Below, piece after piece: positions 45,428-54,094 of a stretch of 64,000 nt of DNA (positions are counted from its first letter, which is position 1; every line of letters starts with the position of its first letter). The notes under the pieces were generated by a model. It saw nothing but the letters and a program-made list of their open reading frames with translations, had not been told where the DNA came from and searched no databases. This DNA is from Marinilongibacter aquaticus (GTDB lineage: Bacteria; Bacteroidota; Bacteroidia; Cytophagales; Spirosomataceae). The stretch covers positions 1,550,001 to 1,614,000 of the forward strand of contig NZ_CP083757.1 in assembly GCF_020149935.1 (NCBI RefSeq), written 5' to 3'. A program made the translations under genes and the position numbers.

Positions 45428-46100
45428 TGGGACTAAGCTGAATGGCTTTGAATTCAACCTCCGCTCCTTCCGATTGCAAGGCAAACTGCCCCTTTCCTTT
45501 CGGAGCACGACGGCCATAATTGACTAACTGCCCGTTCAGCCACACTTTTATTTTACGTTTGCAATATTCAATACGCATGTTATTCCACTCGCCTACGGAC
45601 TTTTCTACATCGCCCGTTAAGTTTGGAATGCGTCTGTTTTTCTCACCATCCACACCCCAATCCTTTCTGGGTCCTCTGCGTTTTCGCATATGTGGCACTT
45701 TTATGTCTTCCCCAATACACCAAAAATCTCCAGCTTCGCCGTGTTTCAACTGCACCTCAATGGACTGCGGAAACATATCGTATAAACGTCGCGTTTTCGA
45801 GACGTGGACCAAAGCCCCACAGTTTCCTGGCTCAGCGGCAAAGCGATAATTGAACTCCACACGATAATCGGCCATCAGACTATCCGTAATCAGATGCCCT
45901 CCGGGTTCTCCTGCAGTAACCAACAGGCCATTTCGCACGAAAAAAGGCGGAGCGGCTTCCGGTTTATCATCCAAATCGGGCACATCCCAATGCCAGCCAC
46001 TCAAGTTTTGGCCATTGAAAAGATCGATTGCAAGTGTAGGCGACTTTGCACTTTTACACGCACAAAGCCAGCACATCATTAGAATAGGAAGGTATTTCAT
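45408..46100 (-). CDS. DUF1080 lipoprotein (3-keto-disaccharide hydrolase-like)
   Basis: 230 aa with a lipoprotein signal MKYLPILMMCWLCACKSAK and a concanavalin-like beta-sandwich of the DUF1080 family (IDLFNGQNLSGWHW, then YRVEFNYRFAAEPGNCGALV, SIEVQLKHGEAGDFW, WNNMRIEYCKRKIKVWLNGQ). Family members act on glycosidic substrates, some as 3-keto-disaccharide hydrolases. It is probably an envelope protein used on sugars; the substrate is unknown. Its 3' end overlaps that of the PLP-enzyme gene by 20 bp. Confidence 0.85.
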   Translation of the reverse strand: MKYLPILMMCWLCACKSAKSPTLAIDLFNGQNLSGWHWDVPDLDDKPEAAPPFFVRNGLLVTAGEPGGHLITDSLMADYRVEFNYRFAAEPGNCGALVHVSKTRRLYDMFPQSIEVQLKHGEAGDFWCIGEDIKVPHMRKRRGPRKDWGVDGEKNRRIPNLTGDVEKSVGEWNNMRIEYCKRKIKVWLNGQLVNYGRRAPKGKGQFALQSEGAEVEFKAIQLSPIKKLTR

Positions 46101-46187
46101 TGAGCATAAATATAGTACAATCGAGAATAAAGATGGATGCTTTGAAAGGCAAAGAGCCGCATTCCTATAAAAATTTTACAAAATACC

Positions 46188-46218
46188 TTGCATTACAAAG
46201 TACCTTCCATTATGTTTG
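46188..46218 (+). promoter_or_regulatory. Promoter of padR-pspC
   Basis: TTG at 46188-46190, a 20-bp spacer and TATGTTTG at 46211-46218. The start point would lie near 46224, giving a leader of about 60 nt that contains the hairpin at 46247-46266. Confidence 0.7.
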
Positions 46219-46246
46219 TAACACAAATTATGAAAAGGCTCTATAC

Positions 46247-46266
46247 AATGGGGCTTCGGCCCCATT
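46247..46266 (+). other. Leader hairpin with TTCG loop ahead of padR
   Basis: A perfect 8-bp stem, AATGGGGC/GCCCCATT, with a TTCG loop lies between the padR promoter and its start codon. It is not followed by a T-run, so it is not a standard terminator. Confidence 0.6.
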
Positions 46267-46285
46267 TAAAAAACCATTGCAAGTT

Positions 46286-46624
46286 ATGAAGATTGAAAAT
46301 GCTCAGGTGCAGATGCGAAAAGGTATTCTTGAATACTGCATTCTGCACATTATCTCGCGAGGCGAAATATACGCCTCCGAAATCTTGGACGAACTCATCG
46401 ACGCCAAGATAATGGTTGTGGAAGGCACCTTGTATCCTTTGCTCACACGGCTAAAAAACGCAGAATTGTTGGAATACAAATGGGTCGAGTCCGCTTCTGG
46501 GCCACCCAGAAAGTATTATGTGCTCACCGATCTGGGGAAAGAATTCTTGAAGGGACTCGGTGAAACATGGGAAACGCTTTCGTCTTCCGTGAATAAAATC
46601 GTAGCCAAACCCACTAAACACTAA
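46286..46624 (+). CDS. PadR-family transcriptional regulator
   Basis: 112 aa from the ATG at 46286. A PadR winged helix fills almost the whole protein: MRKGILEYCILHIISRGEIY, EGTLYPLLTRLKNAELLEY, GPPRKYYVLTDLGKEFL. It is a dimeric repressor in most studied cases. The gene lies 32 bp upstream of the PspC-domain protein gene, a pairing common in Bacteroidota in which PadR probably represses the pair. The longer frame from 46100 would run through the promoter and is rejected. Confidence 0.92.
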   Translation: MKIENAQVQMRKGILEYCILHIISRGEIYASEILDELIDAKIMVVEGTLYPLLTRLKNAELLEYKWVESASGPPRKYYVLTDLGKEFLKGLGETWETLSSSVNKIVAKPTKH

Positions 46625-46656
46625 GCTATTATCGCAATTCTAAGCAGACATTAAAG

Positions 46657-49119
46657 ATGAAAAAGACAATACAAATAAATATAGCCGGACAAGTCTTCAA
46701 TATTGAGGAAGATGCGTACCAAATACTGAAAGATTACCTCGAATCGATTCAGAAATATTTTTCGAACTACGAAGGTTCTGAAGAAATTGTAGCGGATATA
46801 GAAGCCCGAATTGCCGAAAAATTCATAGGCAAAAACAAGCCAGAGGGCATTCCGGTGATCACGCTGCACGAGGTGGAGCAAATCATGGAAAGCATGGGCG
46901 GAGTGGCCGACTTCGAAGCCATAGAAGAAGAAGCGGCCTTCGGTTTTGAGCCTCAAGAAAAAACAGAAGCCACTACCGAAAAACAACAGGCCCAAGCAGA
47001 AGAACCCCAAACGGAAAGCCCAAAGAAAAAGAAAGTTTACCGCGATACGCAAAGGAAACTCTTGGGTGGCGTTTTGGCTGGACTGGCCAGTTATTTCAAT
47101 ACCGATGTGGTATGGCTTCGCTTTTTGTTCATGGTCGTATTCTTGGGCATTACCCCTTTAACCGAAACCGCTCTTAGTGGCGTTTTCTTCCTCGCCTATA
47201 TTATTTGTTGGATTTCTTTTCCGGCAAATGACCAATTGGAAGAACAGAAAAATATCAAGAAATTTTACCGTGACCCCGAAAACAAAGTGGTGGGTGGCGT
47301 GGCCAGCGGGCTTTCGAAGTACCTCAACATCGATGTCGCCATCATGCGATTGATTTTTGTGGTGGGCATTCTGTTCTTTGGTGTAGGGCTTATCTCCTAC
47401 CTCATTATGTGGGTAGTCTCACCTTCGGCCGATTCTTTGACACAAAAGATGGAAATGAAAGGCCAGGCCGTTACCCTTGAAAATATCGACAGCCAAATCA
47501 AAAAGAAAATGAGCGGCGAAACGAGCGAAGGCTCTAAAAAAGAAAGTGCTTTGGCGACAATTTTGCTACTGCCCTTCCGCATCTTTGGTCAATTGTTTCA
47601 AGGTATCGGTCGTGCACTCTCACATTTAGGGCCGTTTTTCCGTGTAATGTTGGGCGTACTTTTGGCCTTGGCCGGCCTCAGTATGGTTATCGGATCGCTC
47701 TCGGCCACTGGTGCTTTCTTTGGATTTATGTCTGGGCATCAATGGTTTCTCGATGGCATGAATGTGGGCAATTTCACCAGAGACGTGCCGATCAGCACAG
47801 GATTCTTCATCTTTTTGGCCACGGCCATTCCGTCAATCGCCACGCTTTTGGCGGGTATCATCCTCATTAGCAACCAGACCATCGGCAGCCGAAGCTTTTG
47901 GCTTACCACCCTTGGCCTATGGATTATCGGAATCGTAGGTTCGGCCATAATTGGAGGAAAGTTTGCGATGAATTTTGCGAAAAAATCTTCCATTGTGCAA
48001 AATCAGCATGTACAATCTCCAGGCTCTGTCCTCTATCTCGACACCTTCCAAAATCTTGATTCGGAAACCAGCAATATCAACCTCTCCGTATACATTGAAG
48101 AAAGCGACAGAAACGAAATCGAACTCGTAAAAGAAATCCAATCTTCTGGTTCTTCGTATAAAGATGCCAAAGAAAATGCGTCAAAGGTATCCTACGAGAT
48201 AGTACAACGCGACTCCGTCTTGATTTTCAATGAAAAACCCGAACTGGATGAAGACGCCAGTTTCCGGGAACGTCGGGTCACCATCAGCTTGAAGGTGCCA
48301 GAAGGGCAACAAATAAGAATGAGTAAGAATTTCGCCCGTCGATTGCTTTCCAACAATTGGTCGCTGAAAAGCAAATACGGTCTGGAAGATGAAGACTTTG
48401 AAAAATTGACCTTCACTATGGAAAAAGATGGTGATTTAAGCTGCAACACCTGTGATGCACTCGACGAAGAAGAGCAAAAAGCATACCGCGAACGCGACAA
48501 CCGTTGGAGCGAGTATTATTTGAACGACGACGATTTTAAGCCGCGTGGCGAATACAAAAGAGTGTTGGATGTAAACGATTTCAAAACATTGGATATCAAT
48601 GGGGCTTTCCGTGTACTCGTGAGCCAAGGCGATGAATACAACGTAGAAGTGGTGGCCGAAAATGAAAAGGATTTGGAAGACCTCAGCGTCCACGTTCGCA
48701 ACGGAAGCTTATACACGGGCTTCAGAGATCGTTTCTACAACAACCGCGGCCGCGTGAACATTTTCATCACCATGCCTACAATTGAGGCGATCGAATCGAG
48801 TGGAGCCACAAAAATGAAAGTGCTCGACTTCAGAAACCTCAACGAAGTTGACCTCGATTTTGCTGGAGCCAGCAACGCCCAATTGGACATCGACGCCAAC
48901 GAGGTAAGCTTGGAAGGCTCAGGAGCTTCGAAAGTGGAAATTCGCGGACATATCAAACAAATGGAAATTGACCTTTCGGGAGCCAGTGAATTTATCGGCG
49001 ACAATGCCGATATCGAAAGAGCGAAAGTCGACGCCAGCGGAGCCAGCCACGCTTTAATGGGTCACGTCGGTTCTCTGAACTCAAGCACAAGCGGGGCTTC
49101 TCGCGTCGAAAGAGACTAA
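46657..49119 (+). CDS. PspC-domain membrane protein with C-terminal DUF2807 (head GIN) domain
   Basis: 820 aa. An N-terminal cytoplasmic domain (1 to about 120) precedes two PspC domains (about 125-190 and 205-265, each with RDxxxKxxGGVxxGLxxYxN and two helices), several more membrane helices (about 310-450) and an extracytoplasmic C-terminal domain with many short beta repeats (FRVLVSQGDEYNVEVVA, FAGASNAQLDIDA, LEGSGASKVEI, LSGASEFIGDNA), the DUF2807 putative adhesin fold. It may sense envelope stress or anchor surface material. It is co-transcribed with padR. Confidence 0.9.
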   Translation: MKKTIQINIAGQVFNIEEDAYQILKDYLESIQKYFSNYEGSEEIVADIEARIAEKFIGKNKPEGIPVITLHEVEQIMESMGGVADFEAIEEEAAFGFEPQEKTEATTEKQQAQAEEPQTESPKKKKVYRDTQRKLLGGVLAGLASYFNTDVVWLRFLFMVVFLGITPLTETALSGVFFLAYIICWISFPANDQLEEQKNIKKFYRDPENKVVGGVASGLSKYLNIDVAIMRLIFVVGILFFGVGLISYLIMWVVSPSADSLTQKMEMKGQAVTLENIDSQIKKKMSGETSEGSKKESALATILLLPFRIFGQLFQGIGRALSHLGPFFRVMLGVLLALAGLSMVIGSLSATGAFFGFMSGHQWFLDGMNVGNFTRDVPISTGFFIFLATAIPSIATLLAGIILISNQTIGSRSFWLTTLGLWIIGIVGSAIIGGKFAMNFAKKSSIVQNQHVQSPGSVLYLDTFQNLDSETSNINLSVYIEESDRNEIELVKEIQSSGSSYKDAKENASKVSYEIVQRDSVLIFNEKPELDEDASFRERRVTISLKVPEGQQIRMSKNFARRLLSNNWSLKSKYGLEDEDFEKLTFTMEKDGDLSCNTCDALDEEEQKAYRERDNRWSEYYLNDDDFKPRGEYKRVLDVNDFKTLDINGAFRVLVSQGDEYNVEVVAENEKDLEDLSVHVRNGSLYTGFRDRFYNNRGRVNIFITMPTIEAIESSGATKMKVLDFRNLNEVDLDFAGASNAQLDIDANEVSLEGSGASKVEIRGHIKQMEIDLSGASEFIGDNADIERAKVDASGASHALMGHVGSLNSSTSGASRVERD

Positions 49120-49145
49120 AATAGATAGTAATACAAGGGTAATTC

Positions 49146-49169
49146 GGGGCTCGGTGGGCCCCTTTTCCT
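49146..49169 (+). terminator. Terminator of padR-pspC
   Basis: A 5-bp GC stem (GGGGC at 49146-49150, GCCCC at 49158-49162) is followed by TTTTCCTTT, 27 bp after the pspC stop. Confidence 0.65.
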
Positions 49170-49180
49170 TTGAAAAAATA

Positions 49181-49226
49181 AATTCCTGAAAGAATCCAAA
49201 ATCGCGTTTCTTTCAGGAATTTTTCT
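49181..49226. terminator. Bidirectional terminator between pspC and the BatA-type gene
   Basis: A 14-bp perfect stem (AATTCCTGAAAGAA at 49181-49194, TTCTTTCAGGAATT at 49208-49221) with a T-rich flank on both strands (TTTTTC on plus, TTATTTTTTC on minus) separates two convergent genes. Confidence 0.85.
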
Positions 49227-51286
49227 TATCCAACTTTCCAAAAACGAACCAAAAGTATCTCGGCCAAAAGAAAGGCCAAAGCCATGTACACAAAATAGGT
49301 CCACAAAGACTGTCCGAAATTCTGTGCCTGATAACTGGATACAAAGTCGGAATCGAGAATATTATCAAATACCGTCACATTCTCTTTTTGGCTAAAAATA
49401 GCCCGCAATTCCTCTGGCGTATATTGATCCATTAGCGATTCCGCCGTGCTGTGATTCAAAGCTATGGTTTTCACCTTTTGGCCTTCCAGCATCAAATCGT
49501 AAAAGCCCGACTCCAATCTTCTGTCCTGTTCATTGATATCAGGCATTTCCAAAATCAATGTATTCCCGACCACTCTTTGCACAGGAATAAATTCTGTGTC
49601 TTCACTTTTCAAAGCATAAGCCGCCGACTGTGACGGAGCTTGCAAGGGCAATTCGATGGTCGAGGCATTGAAATTGTAGGCCAAGGCCTGCGGTCGTAAA
49701 CTGAGGGCAGCCATTTTAAACATCGTGGGCACAAAAAGGGCATGTTCTGCAAAATTGCCATAGGCGTTTGAAAGTGGTGCGGCCAACACATAAAGCTGCC
49801 CCTTGCCCGCCGACGAGCGGCTTAAAAATTGGGTGCCGTCTTTCAAGGTCAACAAAGCTTTCCCCGTTCCGACCCAGGTCGAGATCGGTTTCACCTCGGG
49901 TAAATTCAAGTTTTCCGATCTTCCCGCTCCTTCAAACACGTCGGCAAAAAAAGGCTCGTCTTTGGTTGGAGCTTGCATGCCCACGCTTCGTGGTTCAGCA
50001 TTGGAAACTGCCACTTGGCCTCCCCCATTTTGAGCCAAAAAATCGTTAAAGGCCTTTACATTCATCTGGGCATCGGGGATGCACAATACAGAGCCGCCGG
50101 TTTGCAAAAAGGTAGAGCCCGCCTGCACCAACTCTGCCGTCCAATTTCGGATACCTTCAAAAATCAGGAAATCGTAATTCTGAAAGCGATTGGGATCAAT
50201 TTGACGCACCGAAAAGCTCGAAAATTGAAAGAGGCTGTCGTTCGAAAACAATTTAGACACGTACTCTTCACTCGTTTTCTGATCGTACACGTGCAAGACC
50301 CGCACGGCAGGTGATACATTGATCACAAAATACGATTCGTTATCGAATGTGATGGGCTGATCGTCGAAACTCACATAGCCCTTGTGCGTCCCTTTTTCTT
50401 TTGCGGTAAAGTTGAAACTGGCCACGGCCGAGCCGTTGGGCAGAATGCTCACCGAACTGGTAGAAGTTTGCACATCGTCGACAAACAGTTTCAGTGGTAA
50501 ATTCTCAATTTCCTCATTTCCCGAATTCGAAACTTTCACCGAAAGTATTGTATTCTGCATTTCACGGGCAAAAGGAGATTGCAACCATACAGAATCGACA
50601 AAAACATTTTTGCGGGCACGCCCCTGCACCGGCACCAAGTATATGTGCTCGCTGCTGTCGGGGCTTAAAACATTCAAATTCCCAACGGTGCTTTTCTGAA
50701 AATCTGAAAACCAAAAATAACTCGATTTCTCGGGTTCAAATTTGCGGTGCATCAAATTCTTCTGACGGGCAAAAACCGTTTCCAAAGTGCGAGATTTAGG
50801 CGAAAAACTCAGCTCGGTCAAGCGTTCTTTGATTTTTGCCGCACCCAAATCAAATTGCTCGTCCTCAGAAAAATTATTGCTAACGAATTGGACATTTTGC
50901 TGATTTTTGAACAAAGACAAAAGTTCGTCCAGTTTCAGCACAGCCAAATCGATATACCTTTTGTTCTCGGTGGTGTTCTCCATACTCAAGGAGTTGTCGA
51001 GATAAAGGCTGTTCATTCCCTTCACCGCCGAACTCTTCGAATTGGCTGCGGGAATAAAAGGTTGAGCAAAAGCCAGCACCAAGGCGACGATAAAAAGCAT
51101 GCGGCAGAGCATAACCAACCAATGCTTGATGTTGCGGAAAGAAGAGGTTTCGGTCTCCACTTTCTTCAAAAGAGCCACATTGGTAAAATAGACTTTTCGT
51201 GTTTTCCGGAAATTGAAAAGATGGACAATCAGAGGAATGGCCAAAGCCAACAATCCCCAGAGCATCGTCGGGTTTGCAAATTGCAT
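49226..51286 (-). CDS. BatA N-terminal-domain membrane protein
   Basis: 686 aa. It starts with the BatA/aerotolerance N-terminal domain: FANPTMLWGLLALAIPLIVH and LFNFRKTRKVYFTNVALLKK, then a second helix LVMLCRMLFIVALVLAFAQ. A long periplasmic part with a degenerate vWA-like domain (SLYLDNSLSMENT, where a MIDAS DxSxS would be) and a class I glutamine amidotransferase-like middle follow, with a last helix near the C-terminus. Family members belong to the Bat/MoxR system for envelope or stress functions, but no moxR is nearby. It lies 27 bp downstream of a glycosyltransferase gene on the same strand. Confidence 0.85.
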   Translation of the reverse strand: MQFANPTMLWGLLALAIPLIVHLFNFRKTRKVYFTNVALLKKVETETSSFRNIKHWLVMLCRMLFIVALVLAFAQPFIPAANSKSSAVKGMNSLYLDNSLSMENTTENKRYIDLAVLKLDELLSLFKNQQNVQFVSNNFSEDEQFDLGAAKIKERLTELSFSPKSRTLETVFARQKNLMHRKFEPEKSSYFWFSDFQKSTVGNLNVLSPDSSEHIYLVPVQGRARKNVFVDSVWLQSPFAREMQNTILSVKVSNSGNEEIENLPLKLFVDDVQTSTSSVSILPNGSAVASFNFTAKEKGTHKGYVSFDDQPITFDNESYFVINVSPAVRVLHVYDQKTSEEYVSKLFSNDSLFQFSSFSVRQIDPNRFQNYDFLIFEGIRNWTAELVQAGSTFLQTGGSVLCIPDAQMNVKAFNDFLAQNGGGQVAVSNAEPRSVGMQAPTKDEPFFADVFEGAGRSENLNLPEVKPISTWVGTGKALLTLKDGTQFLSRSSAGKGQLYVLAAPLSNAYGNFAEHALFVPTMFKMAALSLRPQALAYNFNASTIELPLQAPSQSAAYALKSEDTEFIPVQRVVGNTLILEMPDINEQDRRLESGFYDLMLEGQKVKTIALNHSTAESLMDQYTPEELRAIFSQKENVTVFDNILDSDFVSSYQAQNFGQSLWTYFVYMALAFLLAEILLVRFWKVG

Positions 51287-51313
51287 ATACTGTACGCCGC
51301 TTTTGGTTTAAAG

Positions 51314-52051
51314 CTAGTCTTTTTTCATGTAATCGCCTCGCGAGAAATACTTTTCGATAAAGCAATACATGAGAATAAAGAAATAACGGCTACCCATTTC
51401 CTTTATTTTCAGTTTGGATTCGCCGTATTTGCGGTTTGTCCAGCTGTTTGGCACCACGGCGTAGGTATAGCCACGCACAATGGCTTTGAGCGGCAATTCG
51501 ATGGTGAGGTTGAAATGCGGCGAAAGGAAAGGTTTTACTCCCTCGATCGTCGTTCTTTTGTAGAGTTTAAAAGCGTTGGTGGTATCGTTGTAATCGATTC
51601 GCATCATGGTTTTCACAATGAAATTGGCCAAGCGGTTGATCACTTTTTTGTGCTGCGGATAATCGATCACTTTGCCCCCTTTGCCCCAACGGTTGCCAAA
51701 AACGGCATCCACCTTTTTTTCCTGCATGGTGCGGTAGTATTGCACCAAATCTTCGGGATCGTCCGACATATCGGCCATAAAAACGGCGACGCAATCGCCC
51801 GAAAAACGCTCAAGCCCATAACGCACCGCATAACCAAAGCCATTTGGTCCTTTATTCGTTTCAAAAACCAAAGTGGGAATTTCGGATTTCAGGCCTTCGA
51901 GCACCTGCAAAGTATTGTCTTTGGAGTTGTCATTGGTTACCCATATTTCATGATCGATCTCATGGGAGTTCAGGGTGTTGTACAATGACCGGAGGGTTTC
52001 CGGAATAGATTCGGCCTCGTTGTAAGCCGGAATGACCACGCTTAATTTCAT
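51314..52051 (-). CDS. Family 2 glycosyltransferase (polyprenyl-phosphate type)
   Basis: A 245-aa GT-A enzyme with the nucleotide-binding start KLSVVIPAYNEAESIPETL, the metal-binding motif MADMSDDPED in place of DxD, and a later NRKYGESKLKIKEMG. The pattern and small size match dolichol- or undecaprenyl-phosphate mannose/glucose synthases without membrane helices at the end. It probably charges a polyprenyl carrier with a sugar for surface glycans. It is in one operon with the BatA-type gene. Confidence 0.9.
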   Translation of the reverse strand: MKLSVVIPAYNEAESIPETLRSLYNTLNSHEIDHEIWVTNDNSKDNTLQVLEGLKSEIPTLVFETNKGPNGFGYAVRYGLERFSGDCVAVFMADMSDDPEDLVQYYRTMQEKKVDAVFGNRWGKGGKVIDYPQHKKVINRLANFIVKTMMRIDYNDTTNAFKLYKRTTIEGVKPFLSPHFNLTIELPLKAIVRGYTYAVVPNSWTNRKYGESKLKIKEMGSRYFFILMYCFIEKYFSRGDYMKKD

Positions 52052-52178
52052 GTCACAAAAATGTGTAGAAATACTTTAGAAGACAACAGTCCCTTCATTT
52101 TCGGTGAAGGATTGTGACTAAGCGGTATAGTTTCTTCAACTGCCTGCACTTCAAGCCCATTTCGAGCTGCCCTTTCAC

Positions 52179-52204
52179 AAAAAAAGGGCCGGCATCGCCG
52201 ACCC
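52179..52204 (-). terminator. Terminator of the haem operon
   Basis: An 8-bp stem with one wobble pair (GGGCCGGC at 52186-52193, GCCGACCC at 52197-52204) is followed on the minus strand by seven T, 17 bp past the last gene of the operon. Confidence 0.85.
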
Positions 52205-52221
52205 CATTTTAAGCAACCCAA

Positions 52222-53133
52222 TCAACTTGCTGACTCGAAGACGACAAACTTCGACATCAAATCATGCAAAGCTTTTCTGTTTTCTTCCGAGCTTTTGTGA
52301 GCCTTCTCGAGTTCGTCTAAATACTGCCCAAACATCTTGGTGCGTACAAACTGTTTGAACTCGAAACCGGCTCTTTTGGCAAAAACTTCGTCCCAGGCCG
52401 CCCGAACATCAGCCCAAAAGGCCTGATGCTCTTCCCACCATTTTTGGGCAACCTGGCAATTTTGCATATCCACTCTTCGGTATGCATTGTAGCCCTTTTC
52501 TTCGGCTAACAATTCATCATTTCCCGCATCGTCGCGGATAAACTTTTTGTTGTCTTGTTCGTGCAAATAGCCGTAATCCGTAATGTAGATGCGATTTCCT
52601 CTGTGCATTACATTGTAGTCTTTTCGCTTCGAATATTCCCTTCTGGGCAAAGGAGCATCCACTGCACTTTCCCAAAACGGCTCGCCATTTCCATGAAACC
52701 ATTGAGCGTAGCCCTCGTATCGCGGACTGTCATCGGTTTGAAAAACCTTTTGTGTCCAAGTGCCCTTTCTTTGGTTTTTATCCAATTCACTGAATTTCCA
52801 GCTCCGGTCTTTATCGAATGAAAAAAGCATGGGTTCTTCAAATTGCCAGTCTTCACGCCAATGCTTCACAATCACCGAATCGCGGACAATCAAAAGGTGT
52901 TGCAAAACAATTTTCTGTTTGGAATCCTCGATTGGCAAAACATACTCAATGGCTTTGGCATGGTAACGGTCGTGAAATTGGTAATCCTTGTCGGGAGCAA
53001 AGGTTTCGGCATACCTGAAATCGACATCGAAACACCCGCATTGCCCTTTAATGGCGGCAATATCTTCGGCTTTTTGTGCATTGGCCAAAAAGGGCAAGCT
53101 GAAAGCCAGCAGCAGTTTTCTAAAATTGTTCAT
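52222..53133 (-). CDS. DUF6607-like secreted protein of the haem operon
   Basis: 303 aa with a signal peptide (residues 1 to about 19, ending FLANA). The mature part has CGCFDVDFRYAETF, then a pattern of aromatic-rich beta strands (KQKIVLQHLLIVRDSVIVKH, WREDWQFEEPM) and a charged helical tail (about 230-295). I associate this with the DUF6607 family, which accompanies HmuY systems, with moderate certainty. It is the fifth and last gene of the haem operon, 10 bp after its neighbour. Function unknown; it may act in periplasmic haem handling. Confidence 0.75.
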   Translation of the reverse strand: MNNFRKLLLAFSLPFLANAQKAEDIAAIKGQCGCFDVDFRYAETFAPDKDYQFHDRYHAKAIEYVLPIEDSKQKIVLQHLLIVRDSVIVKHWREDWQFEEPMLFSFDKDRSWKFSELDKNQRKGTWTQKVFQTDDSPRYEGYAQWFHGNGEPFWESAVDAPLPRREYSKRKDYNVMHRGNRIYITDYGYLHEQDNKKFIRDDAGNDELLAEEKGYNAYRRVDMQNCQVAQKWWEEHQAFWADVRAAWDEVFAKRAGFEFKQFVRTKMFGQYLDELEKAHKSSEENRKALHDLMSKFVVFESAS

Positions 53134-53143
53134 TTATAATGCT

Positions 53144-53479
53144 TTAGTTTTTATGTTGAATAATCTGATTCGCGTTCAAAATCAAGACCGCTTCATTGAT
53201 GAGTCGTTTGAATTCTTCGTACTCGGGTGCAGAAAAGGCAAAATATACATTGGGAAGCGGTGTTTGCATCGAGACCTGTTTTCCTCCGCCAATGGCCGAA
53301 TCCATAAACCAAACCCCTAAACTTTTGTCGGTTATTTCGCCCAAACCCTTCAATTCTACTTTTTTCAACAGCAGAAAAATATTGTTGAAAACCAGATTAT
53401 ACCGGTCGCATCCCGCACAATAGCCTATATAGCCGTATTTCGACTGGCTCACCATTCTCAAGTTTTTCCTTTCGCACAT
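53144..53479 (-). CDS. Conserved 111-aa hypothetical protein (DUF6686-like)
   Basis: A 111-aa soluble protein with a CxxC in YIGYCAGCDRYNLVFNNIFLL (Cys21, Cys24) and another cysteine at position 2. The sequence has no signal peptide, so it is presumably cytoplasmic. The NLVFNNI pattern reminds me of DUF6686, a Bacteroidota family without known function. The CxxC might bind a metal or act in redox. It sits between hmuY and the DUF6607-like gene with 10 bp on each side, clearly in the same operon. Confidence 0.7.
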   Translation of the reverse strand: MCERKNLRMVSQSKYGYIGYCAGCDRYNLVFNNIFLLLKKVELKGLGEITDKSLGVWFMDSAIGGGKQVSMQTPLPNVYFAFSAPEYEEFKRLINEAVLILNANQIIQHKN

Positions 53480-53489
53480 AAGCTATTCT

Positions 53490-54092
53490 TTATTCAAAGT
53501 TCATCGATCCATTGGGCTGGTACACGTAACGGAAAGTATAGTAGCGGCCAGGGATACTGATATCGTATTCGGTAGGTGCTCCTTTGTAGTAGCTCAGGAT
53601 TTCGAATTTGGCGTAATTCCCTGCATTGGTTTTCACCAGAAATACTTTCCCCGCAATTGGCGAAATCTCGTGATTGGTAGGGTTGTAGGCATACCAACCG
53701 TTGCCACTGCCCGAAGGCACCGCCATGCTTTCGGCACTCGCATCCGACTTCCATGACACAGCAGCGGGTACCTCGCCGATTTCCGAAAATATGCCATCCA
53801 CTATGCCCAACTGTGTTTCGCCCGGCCCAGAGATGCCGTTGTTCACGATAATGCTGGTGCTGCGAAAAGCAATATCCCATGCTACAGAAGCCGAATCGGC
53901 CTTATCCACTATTCCATTGGAAAAACTAAAAAACGTATACCCACCATCATTCTCCTGATCGGTAGGAGCCGCCGGCAAGTCACTTACCGTTTCGGCCACA
54001 ATGGGCTCTTGTTTGTCCACTTCTTCCTTGTCGCAAGAGCTAAGCAAAAGGGCACACAATGCCCCACACATAAGGAGTTTTCCTTTCATCAT
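53490..54092 (-). CDS. hmuY: HmuY-family haem-binding lipoprotein
   Basis: 200 aa from the ATG at 54092 (a TTG six bases upstream is an alternative). A lipoprotein signal with lipobox LLLSSCDKEE is followed by a beta-rich HmuY domain (YTFFSFSNGIVDK, WDIAFRSTSIIVNNG, WYAYNPTNHEISPI, YYTFRYVYQPNGSMNF). In studied HmuY proteins two His or two Met side chains coordinate haem. Here the only histidine is His141, in PTNHEIS, and Met123 is the other visible candidate. It probably captures haem at the cell surface and passes it to the TonB receptor encoded upstream in the same operon. Confidence 0.88.
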   Translation of the reverse strand: MMKGKLLMCGALCALLLSSCDKEEVDKQEPIVAETVSDLPAAPTDQENDGGYTFFSFSNGIVDKADSASVAWDIAFRSTSIIVNNGISGPGETQLGIVDGIFSEIGEVPAAVSWKSDASAESMAVPSGSGNGWYAYNPTNHEISPIAGKVFLVKTNAGNYAKFEILSYYKGAPTEYDISIPGRYYTFRYVYQPNGSMNFE

Positions 54093-54094
54093 TC

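Noticed and set aside
50747-51988. A 413-aa plus-strand frame across the BatA and glycosyltransferase genes
   Set aside because: Both minus-strand genes have clear domains, and the plus-strand translation shows no family features.
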